Assembly (NCBI RefSeq): GCF_008039555.1
Contig: NZ_VDUW01000005.1
Coordinates: forward strand, 1 to 64,000
From: Cerasibacillus terrae
GTDB taxonomy: Bacteria > Bacillota > Bacilli > Bacillales > Amphibacillaceae
DNA: 64,000 nt
Direction of reading: 5' to 3'
Below the pieces are notes generated by a model. That model was not told the origin of the DNA. It ran no database searches and was given only the letters and a program-made list of their open reading frames with translations. Made by a program: the position numbers and the translations under genes. The first letter of the stretch is position 1. The number at the start of each line of letters is the position of its first letter. Below, in pieces: positions 7,967 through 17,170 of the stretch.

Positions 7967-8965
7967 CTATTTCGCATATAAATACATCGGCCTTGGTGCA
8001 TTGGATTGTCTGATTAAATCATTTAACTCAAACAAATCCACCTCGGAACCAAACATGTTTTGGACTTTTGAGCCGATAAATTGATCAATTCCTAATCCTG
8101 GACCGTTTTTATATTCGACAACTTGTGCACCTTTTAATTGATAATCCTTTTTTAAAATGCTGATGGTATCATCCAAGGAACCTAACTCATCAACTAATTG
8201 AAGTTCTTTTGCCTGGTTACCAGAATAAACACGTCCATCTGCCAATTGTTTCACTTCTTTTTCAGGCATGTCACGACCATCGACAATTACTTGAACAAAC
8301 TCTTCATACATATCATCCACAATCGATTGCATAATATCTCGTTCTTCATCTGTCATTTTACGTGACGGAGATAAAATATCTTTATGTTTTCCACTTGTAA
8401 TGGTATTGGTATCTAAGCCATGCTTTTTAGCAAATTCACTATAATTAAAGGATTCGACAATGACACCAATAGATCCTGTTAATGTGGATGGATGTGCAAT
8501 AATTTTTGTAGCGAGTGCAGAAATATAATACCCACCAGAGGCAGCAGTACTTGCCATTGATATGTAAACAGGCTTTTTATGCTCTGTTTGAAGTTCCATT
8601 ACTTTTTCAGCTATTTCAGCACTTTCAACCACACCCCCACCAGGTGTATTTACACGAAGCACGACACCTTTGACTGATGGATCTTCTCCTGCATGTTCCA
8701 GCTGTTTTAAAAAGCGCTGATGATCATACGCACTCCCTGCTAATAAACTTCCTGCACCACCGTCCATAATCACACCATCTAAACGGAGCACCACAATTTT
8801 ATCGGGACTTGTCCCTTTTTCCCGTACTTCCTCTTTAATGTCTGTCGAAATGCCAATCATTTCTCCCCAATCTGTTGTTTTAACTGCTGATTGTATAGAT
8901 GAAACGACTGAAATCACAAATAACACAGCAGCAATTCCTAACGCAACCCAACGTTTCTGACTCAT
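7967..8965 (-). CDS. sppA: Signal peptide peptidase SppA
   Basis: A 332-residue membrane-anchored serine protease of the S49 family. One N-terminal transmembrane segment (residues 5-25) precedes a Clp-like fold. The catalytic Ser is in TAASGGYYISALA and the general-base Lys is in SGKHKDILSPSRKMT, the Ser-Lys dyad of the short Gram-positive form. SppA degrades remnant signal peptides and, in Bacillus subtilis, takes part in resistance to lantibiotics and cell-envelope stress. It is the first gene of a two-gene unit with the RDD protein. The ATG has AAAAGGAGG just upstream. Confidence 0.92.
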   Translation of the reverse strand: MSQKRWVALGIAAVLFVISVVSSIQSAVKTTDWGEMIGISTDIKEEVREKGTSPDKIVVLRLDGVIMDGGAGSLLAGSAYDHQRFLKQLEHAGEDPSVKGVVLRVNTPGGGVVESAEIAEKVMELQTEHKKPVYISMASTAASGGYYISALATKIIAHPSTLTGSIGVIVESFNYSEFAKKHGLDTNTITSGKHKDILSPSRKMTDEERDIMQSIVDDMYEEFVQVIVDGRDMPEKEVKQLADGRVYSGNQAKELQLVDELGSLDDTISILKKDYQLKGAQVVEYKNGPGLGIDQFIGSKVQNMFGSEVDLFELNDLIRQSNAPRPMYLYAK

Positions 8966-9041
8966 ACTTGTCCTCCTTTTTTATTCACGTATTCATTTAA
9001 AATTATGTATGATTTAAATATAACGTACCTAGGAAAAATTT

Positions 9042-9090
9042 AACAGGGAGTTTTCCTCTTTTTCGTAAAAAAAAGAGGGACCTCCCTGTT
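9042..9090 (-). terminator. Terminator after the HxlR regulator
   Basis: A long inverted repeat has the outer stem AACAGGGAG/CTCCCTGTT and the inner stem CCTCTTTTT/AAAAAGAGG. It has T-rich sequence on the minus strand and lies directly after the HxlR-family gene. Confidence 0.75.
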
Positions 9091-9111
9091 GATTCTATTA
9101 TAGCCAACTAT

Positions 9112-9459
9112 TCACTTTTCTATCGTCTGTATATCATTTTCTCGCATATATTGTTGATGTGCTGTCCCCCACTCTTGCATGGATTGTAAAATGGGTATGA
9201 TTTTCTTTCCATACTCTGTCAGGGAATACTCTACTTTCGGTGGTACTTGCGGATATACTTCACGATGTACAATTTTATGATACTCTAATTCACGTAATTG
9301 GGTGGTAAGCATTTTCTGTGTGATATTTGGAATGGATCGTTTTAATTCGTTAAAACGCATCGTACCTGTTTCCATAAGTTGATATAAAATGATCGGCTTC
9401 CATTTCCCTACTAATGCGTGAACTGCTGTTTCCACGCCATGACATGTTTTGTCTTCCAT
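9112..9459 (-). CDS. HxlR family transcriptional regulator
   Basis: A 115-residue winged-helix regulator. Cys6 in KTCHGVETAVHALVGKWKP, the NELKRSIPNITQKMLTTQLRELE recognition region and YSLTEYGKKIIPILQSM are the family hallmarks. HxlR proteins such as YodB and HypR sense electrophiles or disulfide stress through the N-terminal Cys and control detoxification genes. It is divergent from a DoxX gene, and a dyad (9517-9534) lies between them, so it probably controls both. The start is ATG with AAAGGGG upstream. Confidence 0.9.
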   Translation of the reverse strand: MEDKTCHGVETAVHALVGKWKPIILYQLMETGTMRFNELKRSIPNITQKMLTTQLRELEYHKIVHREVYPQVPPKVEYSLTEYGKKIIPILQSMQEWGTAHQQYMRENDIQTIEK

Positions 9460-9516
9460 GAAAATAACCCCTTTCTTTCATCGAAAAATCTTTCATAATC
9501 CAAATTTATTCACCAC

Positions 9517-9534
9517 AGTATCTTTAAGGATACT
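9517..9534. promoter_or_regulatory. Probable HxlR operator
   Basis: AGTATC-TTTAAG-GATACT is an 18 bp dyad with perfect 6 bp arms, in the divergent promoter region between the hxlR-type gene and doxX. The length and symmetry suit an HxlR dimer site. Confidence 0.65.
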
Positions 9535-9619
9535 ATACCACTTTAAAGTGCCTTCTTACAAAAATATACTATGTGGTCCATAATAGAAGATGAACAATAA
9601 TAAAAGGAGTGAATGATTG

Positions 9620-9958
9620 ATGCATATAGTTGCAATCATATTACAAATTATATTAGGTTTGGGATTTATCATGTTCGGAGTAATGAAATTTACTTCTGAA
9701 GATATGGTGAAGGGATTTGAACATTTTGGACTCCCACAATGGCTTCGAGTACTTACAGGAATCTTAGAACTTCTCGGTGCAGCTGGTTTAATTATTGGAA
9801 TCTGGGTTCCGACACTCGCATTTTTGGCAGGAATTGGCTTAGCAATTATCATGTTTTTCGCAGCACTTGCCCATATCCGTGCGAAAGACCCTATCTCCAC
9901 AGCAGTAATGCCGACGTTATTACTTGTGTTATCTGTTGTTGTGGCTGTGTTGAATTAA
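9620..9958 (+). CDS. DoxX family membrane protein
   Basis: A 112-residue protein with four hydrophobic segments and the DoxX pattern: LGFIMFGVMKFT at the N-terminus, then LRVLTGILELLGAAGLIIG. DoxX proteins are small membrane proteins linked to redox or sulfur stress; several bacillus members are controlled by the HxlR regulators YodB or CatR. The divergent HxlR gene supports the same arrangement. The ATG lies 10 bases after AAAGGAG; an in-frame TTG three bases earlier has better spacing and is an alternative. Confidence 0.85.
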   Translation: MHIVAIILQIILGLGFIMFGVMKFTSEDMVKGFEHFGLPQWLRVLTGILELLGAAGLIIGIWVPTLAFLAGIGLAIIMFFAALAHIRAKDPISTAVMPTLLLVLSVVVAVLN

Positions 9959-9973
9959 ATAATCAAAATGAAA

Positions 9974-10004
9974 AAACGGTGCTCCCTTTGTTAGAGCACC
10001 GTTT
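9974..10004 (+). terminator. Terminator after doxX
   Basis: AAACGGTGCTC pairs with GAGCACCGTTT in a perfect 11 bp stem 15 bases after the DoxX stop codon. The T-run is short on both strands. Confidence 0.75.
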
Positions 10005-10116
10005 GCTGTATTGATTTCCCAATTCGTTCAGATAAAACACATCTAGATAAAGTTTATGCTATGACATTGTTCGGTTCTTTATATCCCACTAAGTTCAAAC
10101 AGACGATACATAATTT

Positions 10117-10611
10117 TTAATTTAAATCCTTCAATTCATTACACAACTCATCTATACTGGAAACAATTTTCCCATGGTTTTTAATTCCACCAATAACATA
10201 CAAGTTACGATACATAAACTGATTTTCTGTCCCGTCTTGAATCAAGGCATTTATTTTCTTTTGGTTATCTCTTCCTTGTTGCCTAACATCTGTATATAAA
10301 CCAATGATGTATTTTGAAGTGGGGTTAAATTCTTTTAAAGTAATAAAGCGCCCTACTTCTGCAGCCACTCCCGAATCAATTTCTACACCATCTAATACAG
10401 CAATTAATATATCCGCCTTATCCAAATATTCATTGTCCCCATTGAAAATAGAAACAGAATCAGCATATCCTGATTTGTCATTTAATGCTGCATTTTCTTG
10501 TGGAACATACAAATCAATCCCAGGCAAAGCGAGACGTATTTCCTTTGCTAATAATTTATTGTACAGTTGATCTGCCTCACTAAATAATCCATTTGCTAAA
10601 TATGCTTTCAT
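10117..10611 (-). CDS. Nucleoside 2-deoxyribosyltransferase family protein
   Basis: A 164-residue protein of the NDT superfamily, starting MKAYLANGLFSEAD. It has the domain pattern LDKADILIAVLDG and DSGVAAEVGRF, where the Glu is the probable catalytic nucleophile and the Asp residues contact the sugar. NDTs exchange bases between 2-deoxyribonucleosides for purine and pyrimidine salvage; some relatives are 5-phosphate hydrolases. It is a single-gene unit between two terminators, with AGGAG before the ATG. Substrate preference cannot be read from the sequence. Confidence 0.85.
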   Translation of the reverse strand: MKAYLANGLFSEADQLYNKLLAKEIRLALPGIDLYVPQENAALNDKSGYADSVSIFNGDNEYLDKADILIAVLDGVEIDSGVAAEVGRFITLKEFNPTSKYIIGLYTDVRQQGRDNQKKINALIQDGTENQFMYRNLYVIGGIKNHGKIVSSIDELCNELKDLN

Positions 10612-10682
10612 TTATCTTCTCCTAACATGTATTACAAAATAATCATAAATTCTTTTAATCTATTATAACATCCTAAATAAAT

Positions 10683-10721
10683 AAAATCAGAAGCACTGGC
10701 ATTAAATGTGCTTCTGATTTT
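10683..10721. terminator. Bidirectional terminator
   Basis: AAAATCAGAAGCAC pairs with GTGCTTCTGATTTT, a perfect 14 bp stem with A and T runs on both sides. It ends the leftward symporter transcript just after its stop codon. Confidence 0.9.
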
Positions 10722-10733
10722 ATATCTCTTGTT

Positions 10734-12179
10734 TTACATTTTTGTATGTGAAGATGGTTTATCAGGAAATAACAAACTGAATACAATCCCGAAAATTGCA
10801 GCAATGAAAAACGTCGTAAAACGTGAGGTAATAATGGAATCAAGAGGAGTACTAATCCAAAGTACAGTAAAAATAAATCCTGAAGTGATTGTTGCAATTA
10901 AGCCAATGCTAGAATAGCGCCGCCAGAAAAAGGTGAGTAATATTGCTGGAGATAGTGTTCCACCAACTCCTGCCCATGCCCAACTAACAACTAAATATAA
11001 TAAAGAATCAGAAGTTAACGCAATGACCATTCCTGTTAAACCCGCTATGAGAATGGTTAATCGAGAAATGAATACTAATTGACGGTCACTTAGTTTCATA
11101 CCAAGTGTTTTATGAATAATATCTTCACTAACCGAACTGGTTACAACCATTAATTGTGAATTTGCTGTGGTGATTATTGCAGCCATAATCCCTGCTAGTA
11201 AAAGTCCCGATATCCACGGAGGCATTAAATCAATAATCATTTGTGGTAAAACGGTCTCCACATCACTAAATGAATCCTGTTTATAAATTGCAATAGCAGC
11301 CAAGCCGATTAAAAATGCTCCTGTATATGCAAGTAAGGTCCAAATAACACCAACAACAATTCCTTGTTTCGCTTCTTTTTCATTTCGCATTGCCATAAAA
11401 CGAGCACTTAATTGTGGTTGCCCACCTAAATATCCAAAGAACCAGGAGAAATTATTGAAAAATAGGATACCAATTGCAAATCCAGTTGTTCCGCCTAACC
11501 ACGAATCAAATTCTGGTCCTGCTTGAACTAATGAAGCACTAATGGATAAATCATTCGTTGAAATATAAATGAGTGCAACAATCGGTAACACACATAATGT
11601 AATTAACATCATGATGCTTTGGATCATATCTGTCCACACCACAGATAGGAATCCTCCAAAAAATGCTGTCGCTAAAATAACAACTGTTGCGATTAGTATA
11701 CCGACATTCTCACTGATATCAAATGTCGTTAAAAATAATTTCCCAGCCCCTGCTAATTGTGCTCCAACATAAAACACAAAGAAACTTGCAATTAAAATGG
11801 TCGCTAACCAGCGTATGATATTGGCTTTTTCGCCGAATCTAGCTGCGAGGTAATCTGGCAATGTGAGTACTTTATATCGATCCGCTTCTCGCATAAATTT
11901 CCGTGATAGAAAAATCCAAGCAAACAAAATACCTGAAGCAATTCCAGCTGCAACCCAAACACCAGATAGACCAGTTGCAAACACAAACCCAGTAAATCCT
12001 AATAATAACCACGCAGACTCTCCTGTTGCTCGTTCAGAAAAAGCAAGGACCCAACCAGGTAATCTTTTTCCACCTAAAAGAAATACATCGTGACTCATCT
12101 TCGTCCGACTCATCATGTATCCTACACCAATAATCACAAGAAAATAAATAATAAACTCCGCTATAATGATTGTATTCAT
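10734..12179 (-). CDS. putP: Sodium/proline symporter (SSS family)
   Basis: A 481-residue transporter of the solute:sodium symporter family with about 13 membrane segments. Family signatures are ERATGESAWLLLGFTG (residues about 45-60), GGFLSVVWTDMIQSIMM and the LPDYLAARFGE loop. It is closest in pattern to PutP/OpuE proline importers, which serve proline catabolism or osmoprotection. I place the start at the second ATG of an ATGATG, six bases after AAGGAGG; a longer frame adds basic residues with no ribosome site. A cre-like site upstream suggests CcpA control and a nutritional rather than purely osmotic role. No put catabolic genes are adjacent. Confidence 0.85.
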   Translation of the reverse strand: MNTIIIAEFIIYFLVIIGVGYMMSRTKMSHDVFLLGGKRLPGWVLAFSERATGESAWLLLGFTGFVFATGLSGVWVAAGIASGILFAWIFLSRKFMREADRYKVLTLPDYLAARFGEKANIIRWLATILIASFFVFYVGAQLAGAGKLFLTTFDISENVGILIATVVILATAFFGGFLSVVWTDMIQSIMMLITLCVLPIVALIYISTNDLSISASLVQAGPEFDSWLGGTTGFAIGILFFNNFSWFFGYLGGQPQLSARFMAMRNEKEAKQGIVVGVIWTLLAYTGAFLIGLAAIAIYKQDSFSDVETVLPQMIIDLMPPWISGLLLAGIMAAIITTANSQLMVVTSSVSEDIIHKTLGMKLSDRQLVFISRLTILIAGLTGMVIALTSDSLLYLVVSWAWAGVGGTLSPAILLTFFWRRYSSIGLIATITSGFIFTVLWISTPLDSIITSRFTTFFIAAIFGIVFSLLFPDKPSSHTKM

Positions 12180-12206
12180 CATTCGCCTCCTTTTTACTTT
12201 CATCAA

Positions 12207-12220
12207 AGTAAGCGTTTACA
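12207..12220 (-). promoter_or_regulatory. CcpA cre site upstream of putP
   Basis: On the minus strand TGTAAACGCTTACT matches the cre consensus TGWNANCGNTNWCA at 13 of 14 positions. It ends about 27 bases before the symporter start, so CcpA there would block transcription when preferred sugars are present. Confidence 0.7.
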
Positions 12221-12237
12221 TATTCTTGGATATAAAA

Positions 12238-12307
12238 AAACACCCCCATGTCCCTTTTTAATACACTATGAAATCAGCTATTAAAAAAGAACATAAAAAG
12301 GGTGTTT
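12238..12307. terminator. Long imperfect inverted repeat between convergent-context genes
   Basis: AAACACCC at the left pairs with GGGTGTTT at the right, with inner arms CTTTTTAATA and TATTAAAAAAG around an AT-rich loop. It lies downstream of the chemoreceptor gene (leftward) and upstream of the symporter promoter. It may terminate the receptor transcript; its size would also fit a decayed insertion remnant. Confidence 0.55.
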
Positions 12308-12348
12308 ATTAAAGTGTCGTTTCACAACTCATTCTACCTATCACACAT

Positions 12349-14067
12349 TTAAACCAACCCAAACAATACACGATCCAACTCCCCAGATATCTCTCGAACT
12401 TCCCGTAACTGTTCATATGCTGTACTCATATTGCCCTTTTTCATCCATTCATTCATTTGTTTTAGTTGAACGTGATAGGTATGGTGTAATTTCTCTACCT
12501 TTTTCAGTTTCAAATTTTCCCCTGTTCCAGCCTGTTTCTGCTCATGCAACCAGTGTTCTAAACGACAAGAAGATAGTTCGATGTCCTGATCAATAGTTGG
12601 ATAATCATATCCTAGAAATCTATTATAAAGCCACCATTCGAGTAAGTGATGTTCGGTTCGTACACTTTGCAATAATTCTGTTGATGAAAGACTATTAATC
12701 TCATTCATTACCTTTTCCCGGAGATCAGATATTTCCACACTAGCATCATAGATTGACTTTCCTGTTATATGTGATTGATCTTTTATTTTCTCCGTTTGTT
12801 CATAAATATTGGTAATTCGATCCGTAATATTCCCAGTTGAGGATGATTGTTCTTGAATGATATCAGCCATATTTGTTGTCGATTCACCAATTGTATTCAA
12901 TTGCTTCGTTATTTGTTGCATCTGTTCCATCGCTTCTGTCGCCTGTTTGACACGATTATTTAGAACTTCAGCCATTTCCTTTGTCATTTGACCAACATGG
13001 ACGGAATCATCTTGCATACTTTCTACGGTATGATTGATTTGTTGTACAGAATCCTTTGTTTGTTCTGCAAGTCTTCGAACTTCACTCGCAACAACGGAGA
13101 ATCCTTTTCCATATTCCCCTGCCCGTGCTGCTTCAATCGACGCATTCAAAGCTAAGAGATTGGTGTTTTCCGCGAAATTCTCAATCAGTGACATAATTTT
13201 TGTTATCTCTTCTACATTTTCCAATAAATGGCTTAATGTGTCATTCATTTCCTTGAAGTCTTCCGTCATTTTCAAAAATCCATGAAGTGAATCTTGAATC
13301 AAATTCAGTCCAGTTTTGGAATCTGTAATCATTGTCTGTGTCTGACTAGAAACGCTAGTCGTATGTGATGCAACTTCTTGTATAGAATCACTTAGGCTGG
13401 TTGCTGCTTCATTAATATAAGATGTTTCATTCACTGTTTCATGAACATCATTTAGAAGATGATGAACCTTGTTAGCACCCAAAACACTTTCCGTTACTTT
13501 ATTGATATTTCCTGCCATCTGAAAATCAGTAGCTTCTTGATAAGAACGTAATACGAGAAGAGAATCGAATGTAATGATTCGGTTGAAGGCAATCAAAATT
13601 TCAGCTAACTCACTAGGTTTAGATTGAAATTTAGAGATGATATATGGTAATAAATATTCATATACACGTACATACGAACCAATATACCACTCATCTGTTA
13701 AATGAATCCGACTATGTACCTGACCAATTTTCTTCCGATAGTCAATATATTCCTTGTTAATTGTCGGTTTTGTTAATTGTTTAAAATACGCTGTAATAAT
13801 CGTCGTATATGTTTTATAATCTGTATGTTGATTAAAAATATCTTTTATTCCTGAAATAGACATAATCATTTCGTAATGTCTGTCAGCAATGATTGCTGCA
13901 TGTTCTTCCATGATGTCATCTATCTTTAACAATGCCTCTAAATCTTTCTTCGTTAATTGGCATAATTGCAGTAAATCAGAAATCGAATCCATGCTATCTA
14001 TTGAAAAATCCACGCTTTTAAATGAATCAATATACTGTTCTGGTTTGAATTTACGTCCCAAAAGCAT
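12349..14067 (-). CDS. Globin-coupled chemoreceptor (HemAT-like) with C-terminal CZB domain
   Basis: A 572-residue soluble receptor with no membrane segment. Residues 1-180 form a globin-coupled sensor, with His118 in [16 protein letters not shown] as the probable proximal haem ligand. Residues about 200-455 form the MCP signalling region, with the conserved tip [19 protein letters not shown]. Residues about 465-572 form a chemoreceptor zinc-binding domain with the ligand set His ([10 protein letters not shown]), Cys (SSCRLEHWL) and His-His (LHHTYHVQL). Bacillus subtilis HemAT (432 residues) lacks this last domain. The receptor should bind oxygen and signal to CheA; the zinc-thiolate domain may add sensing of zinc, pH or hypochlorite. 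GAGGAG precedes the ATG. Confidence 0.9.
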   Translation of the reverse strand: MLLGRKFKPEQYIDSFKSVDFSIDSMDSISDLLQLCQLTKKDLEALLKIDDIMEEHAAIIADRHYEMIMSISGIKDIFNQHTDYKTYTTIITAYFKQLTKPTINKEYIDYRKKIGQVHSRIHLTDEWYIGSYVRVYEYLLPYIISKFQSKPSELAEILIAFNRIITFDSLLVLRSYQEATDFQMAGNINKVTESVLGANKVHHLLNDVHETVNETSYINEAATSLSDSIQEVASHTTSVSSQTQTMITDSKTGLNLIQDSLHGFLKMTEDFKEMNDTLSHLLENVEEITKIMSLIENFAENTNLLALNASIEAARAGEYGKGFSVVASEVRRLAEQTKDSVQQINHTVESMQDDSVHVGQMTKEMAEVLNNRVKQATEAMEQMQQITKQLNTIGESTTNMADIIQEQSSSTGNITDRITNIYEQTEKIKDQSHITGKSIYDASVEISDLREKVMNEINSLSSTELLQSVRTEHHLLEWWLYNRFLGYDYPTIDQDIELSSCRLEHWLHEQKQAGTGENLKLKKVEKLHHTYHVQLKQMNEWMKKGNMSTAYEQLREVREISGELDRVLFGLV

Positions 14068-14285
14068 CCTACCACTCCTCTTTTATAGTTATATAGTCCC
14101 AAAATAACCTATAAATAACAAGTGATATGAATGACTTTTTACCTGTTTTTTTATAAAAATAGTTGTTCCATTTTCTACTCACACACATCAATCGGTTGAT
14201 TCTACACAAATTGAAATTTTGATATATATGCTGAAATACCGATATACCCCTTGAAACACTGATATACCTCTCGAATTCCCGATAT

Positions 14286-15227
14286 TTATCTTACTTCCTT
14301 TTTACCCAACACTTTTAAAAACATCTCGACAAACCGCTCAGCATCGACATCTAAACAAATTTCCACATTAGGTTCTTTCTTTAATAAATTACGAAAGTCA
14401 CAAATCGTTTGTCCATAACTTAATTCACCTTTTGTTTCCACATCGACATAATATTTCGCTGTTTTAACGAGTGTTGGATCAAGGACGACCCCCACGGTTA
14501 ATGGGTCATGCAGTGCACAACCATCCATTCCAAGTTTTTCTTTCGTATACTTCCGATAAATTTCCGTGCTTTTTAAAACAAAATCATAATAATAGGTGCC
14601 TTTTAACTGCTCGATATGCTCGCGGGTTAAAAATGTCTGTGTCGTCACATCCAAACTAATTAACTTCACAGGTAATCCGGCATGAAATACGATCCGTGCT
14701 GCTTCTGCATCGGCGAATATATTAAATTCAGACGTTGGCAATGTGTTACCAAATCCTGCTTTCTGTACCAACCCGCCCATAATGACAACCTGCTTCACTT
14801 TTTTTAAAGCTTCTGGTGCTTTTTGAATAGCTAATGCCAAATTCGTTAATGGCCCGACCATAATCAAAGTTACTTCACCGGGGTATTTTTTCACCTGTTC
14901 AATGATAAAATCAGGAGCAAAGAGCTGTGGGTCACCCGGCTCTACTTCCATTCCAGCTAATGCCCCACCTAATCCGTCCCTCCCATGAACGAGAAATTCA
15001 TGAAAAGCATCTCTAACAAGTGGACGACTCGCTCCACGATAAACAGTATAGCTGTCCTGTTTCATCAATTGAATCATTTTCTTCGTATTTGTCATCACCG
15101 TATCTACTGGCACATTTCCATTCACAGCTGTAATTCCTAATATATCTAGTTGTCCACTTTCTTCTGCTAAAATAATCGCCAATGCATCATCAATTCCAGT
15201 ATCCACATCTAAAATAATTTTCTCCAT
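14286..15227 (-). CDS. Inosine-uridine preferring nucleoside hydrolase
   Basis: A 313-residue enzyme of the IU-nucleoside hydrolase family. The calcium-binding DVDTGIDDALAIILA motif is at the N-terminus, and other signatures are VGPLTNLALAI, GGLVQKAGFGN, SEFNIFADAEAA and DGCALHDPL. It hydrolyses ribonucleosides to base and ribose for salvage. I place the start at the ATG about nine bases after AAGGAA; a GTG three codons upstream overlaps that ribosome site and is less likely. It is a single gene. The region just after its stop carries degenerate short repeats (GATATACC) and no clear terminator. Confidence 0.9.
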   Translation of the reverse strand: MEKIILDVDTGIDDALAIILAEESGQLDILGITAVNGNVPVDTVMTNTKKMIQLMKQDSYTVYRGASRPLVRDAFHEFLVHGRDGLGGALAGMEVEPGDPQLFAPDFIIEQVKKYPGEVTLIMVGPLTNLALAIQKAPEALKKVKQVVIMGGLVQKAGFGNTLPTSEFNIFADAEAARIVFHAGLPVKLISLDVTTQTFLTREHIEQLKGTYYYDFVLKSTEIYRKYTKEKLGMDGCALHDPLTVGVVLDPTLVKTAKYYVDVETKGELSYGQTICDFRNLLKKEPNVEICLDVDAERFVEMFLKVLGKKEVR

Positions 15228-15590
15228 CTGCTCCACTTCCTTTTTAAAATATCTTCATAATTTTATCTAAATCAACACTGTATTTTTTAGTACGATTTTA
15301 ACTATGTCATCACAAAATTGGAGTTATGACAATCATTGTAATCGGAAATAACATTGCAGCAAAATAATGTCTATTAAACTCCCCATCGTGACCATCCAAT
15401 CAAACAAAAGATGTTATCACTTATTTTAACATCAACCATTCCAAAAGTATCACACTATGCAACCAATCTTTAACTTCATTTTAATCATCACCACAATATA
15501 TTTCCAAAATTACCCAATCAATGAATTTCGTTTTCTTGGGTAGGCTAAAATAGACAATCTTTTTTAACCAAATGTAAGAGGTGGTCTTTC
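15228..15590. other. Intergenic region with a Fur/PerR-like dyad
   Basis: About 360 AT-rich bases between the leftward nucleoside hydrolase and the rightward cyd cluster contain no credible gene. The only notable element is TGACAATCATTGTAA at 15327-15341, a 7-1-7 dyad with one mismatch, similar in plan to Fur-family boxes but with C/G where the Fur consensus has T/A. Confidence 0.35.
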
Positions 15591-15686
15591 ATGTATAAAA
15601 AACAGGAGAAAAAACTTATCTGGTTATCGTTTACGGTGGCAGCAATCATGATGATTTCAATTATTCAGCGCCTTCTTAGTGGATAA
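15591..15686 (+). CDS. 31-residue single-span membrane peptide upstream of cyd genes
   Basis: The frame encodes a basic N-terminus (MYKKQEKK), one hydrophobic helix of about 19 residues (LIWLSFTVAAIMMISII) and QRLLSG. GAGGTGG lies about seven bases upstream of the ATG. It ends 65 bases before the cytochrome bd subunit I gene and is probably cotranscribed. Small single-span subunits (CydX, CydS, CydH) are common in bd oxidases, and a CydS homologue is already present at the other end of the operon. This one could be a second accessory peptide or a leader peptide. No known family is recognised. Confidence 0.6.
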   Translation: MYKKQEKKLIWLSFTVAAIMMISIIQRLLSG

Positions 15687-15751
15687 GATGTTCCTCTTAT
15701 TCCATCCATCACTGAACACAAAATAAACTTTTTCTTGAGAGGAGCTTCATC

Positions 15752-17080
15752 TTGATTAATGAAGAAGCAGTACATTATAGTCGTATTCTTACGGAGGTAA
15801 CCCTTTCCTTTCATATTATTTACGCAACGATTGGAGTTGGGATTCCATTATTTATAATGATTGCCCAGTGGGTCGGGATTCGCCGCAATGATGAACATTA
15901 TATTTTACTAGCGAGAAGATGGACACGTGGATATGCGATTACTGTTGCGGTTGGGGTTGTGACCGGAACAGCTATCGGACTCCTTTTATCCTTATTATGG
16001 CCTAACTTTATGGAAGTTGCTGGACATATTATCGCCCTTCCCCTATTTATGGAAACATTCGCTTTCTTTTTTGAGGCAATTTTTTTAGGGATTTATCTAT
16101 ATACATGGGATCGATTCGATAATCAATTCAAACATTTACTCTTATTAGTTCCGGTGGCAATTGGTGCAGCCTTTTCGGCGGTATTTATTACAACGGTCAA
16201 TGCATTTATGAACTCCCCACAAGGTTTTGAAATATTGAATAATGAGCTCATCAATGTTAATCCCATCGAAGCAATGTTCAATCCATCCATGCCGACAAAA
16301 GTTTCCCATGTGGTGGCAACTGCGTTTATGACAGCAGCCTTCATCCTGGCATCTATTGCAGCTTATCGAATGGTAAAAGGTTCTAAACATATCTATCATA
16401 AAAAAGCACTCCATCTCACCGTGACTGTTGGACTTGTTTTTTCGATTGCATCTCTCATTATTGGAGACTTTTCGGGAAAATATTTAGCCCAATATCAACC
16501 AGAAAAATTAGCTGCAGCAGAATGGCATTTTGAAACAAGTGAAAATGCTCCACTTATTTTGATGGGACAATTAACAGATGATAATGAAGTCCGTTATGCA
16601 TTAGAAATTCCTTCTATGTTAAGTATTTTGGCATATGGAAATCCAAGTGCGGAAGTAATTGGGTTAGATCAATTTTCTGAAGATGAAATTCCGCCTCTCT
16701 ACATTCATTATTTGTTCGATATTATGGTTGGAATCGGCACCTTGCTTATTATCGTCGCAGCAATCTATTGGCTTGGTATAAGAAGAAGGTGGAAGTTTAT
16801 TAAAAGTAAAGCTTTCCTGTGGCTTCTTGTTTTCAGTGGACCATTATGTATGATTGCAATTGAATCTGGCTGGTGGCTGAATGAAGTCGGAAGACAACCA
16901 TGGGTACTTCATGGCATTATGAAAACGGCAGAAGGTGCAACATCTAGTAATCAAGTCGAATTAATGTTGTGGCTATTTACCGGACTTTATGTCGTGTTAG
17001 GTATTGGGTCTGTCATTGTCTTAACACGGATGTTTAAGAAAAATCCGATTGAACGTGAATTAGCCGAACGGAATCAATAG
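15752..17080 (+). CDS. cydA: Cytochrome bd oxidase subunit I (CydA-like)
   Basis: A 442-residue membrane protein with about nine helices. It opens with SRILTEVTLSFHIIYATIG, which holds the N-terminal haem-ligand His, and contains the hallmark GRQPW (EVGRQPWVLHGIMKTAEG). The region between helices six and seven is short, as in bacillus forms with a truncated Q-loop. With subunit II it oxidises menaquinol and reduces oxygen to water with high affinity. The start is TTG, seven bases after GAGAGGAG. The next genes are cydB and a CydS peptide, matching the ythA-ythB and Geobacillus bd operons. Confidence 0.9.
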   Translation: MINEEAVHYSRILTEVTLSFHIIYATIGVGIPLFIMIAQWVGIRRNDEHYILLARRWTRGYAITVAVGVVTGTAIGLLLSLLWPNFMEVAGHIIALPLFMETFAFFFEAIFLGIYLYTWDRFDNQFKHLLLLVPVAIGAAFSAVFITTVNAFMNSPQGFEILNNELINVNPIEAMFNPSMPTKVSHVVATAFMTAAFILASIAAYRMVKGSKHIYHKKALHLTVTVGLVFSIASLIIGDFSGKYLAQYQPEKLAAAEWHFETSENAPLILMGQLTDDNEVRYALEIPSMLSILAYGNPSAEVIGLDQFSEDEIPPLYIHYLFDIMVGIGTLLIIVAAIYWLGIRRRWKFIKSKAFLWLLVFSGPLCMIAIESGWWLNEVGRQPWVLHGIMKTAEGATSSNQVELMLWLFTGLYVVLGIGSVIVLTRMFKKNPIERELAERNQ

Positions 17081-17170
17081 ATAAGTGAGGCATCTCGCGT
17101 AAATCTTCATTCGCAATTTCTTTTGAAACACCCGTTCAACATTTCATAAAAAAACAAGGTGGTGTTCAGT

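Noticed and set aside
14228..14285. Short GATATACC-like repeats after the nucleoside hydrolase as an operator array
   Set aside because: The units are too degenerate and irregularly spaced, and lie at the 3' end of the gene rather than near a promoter.
15327..15341. Fur/PerR box between the nucleoside hydrolase and cyd genes
   Set aside because: The dyad TGACAATCATTGTAA departs from the Fur consensus at several positions, and neither neighbour is a typical iron or peroxide target. It is kept only as a weak note.
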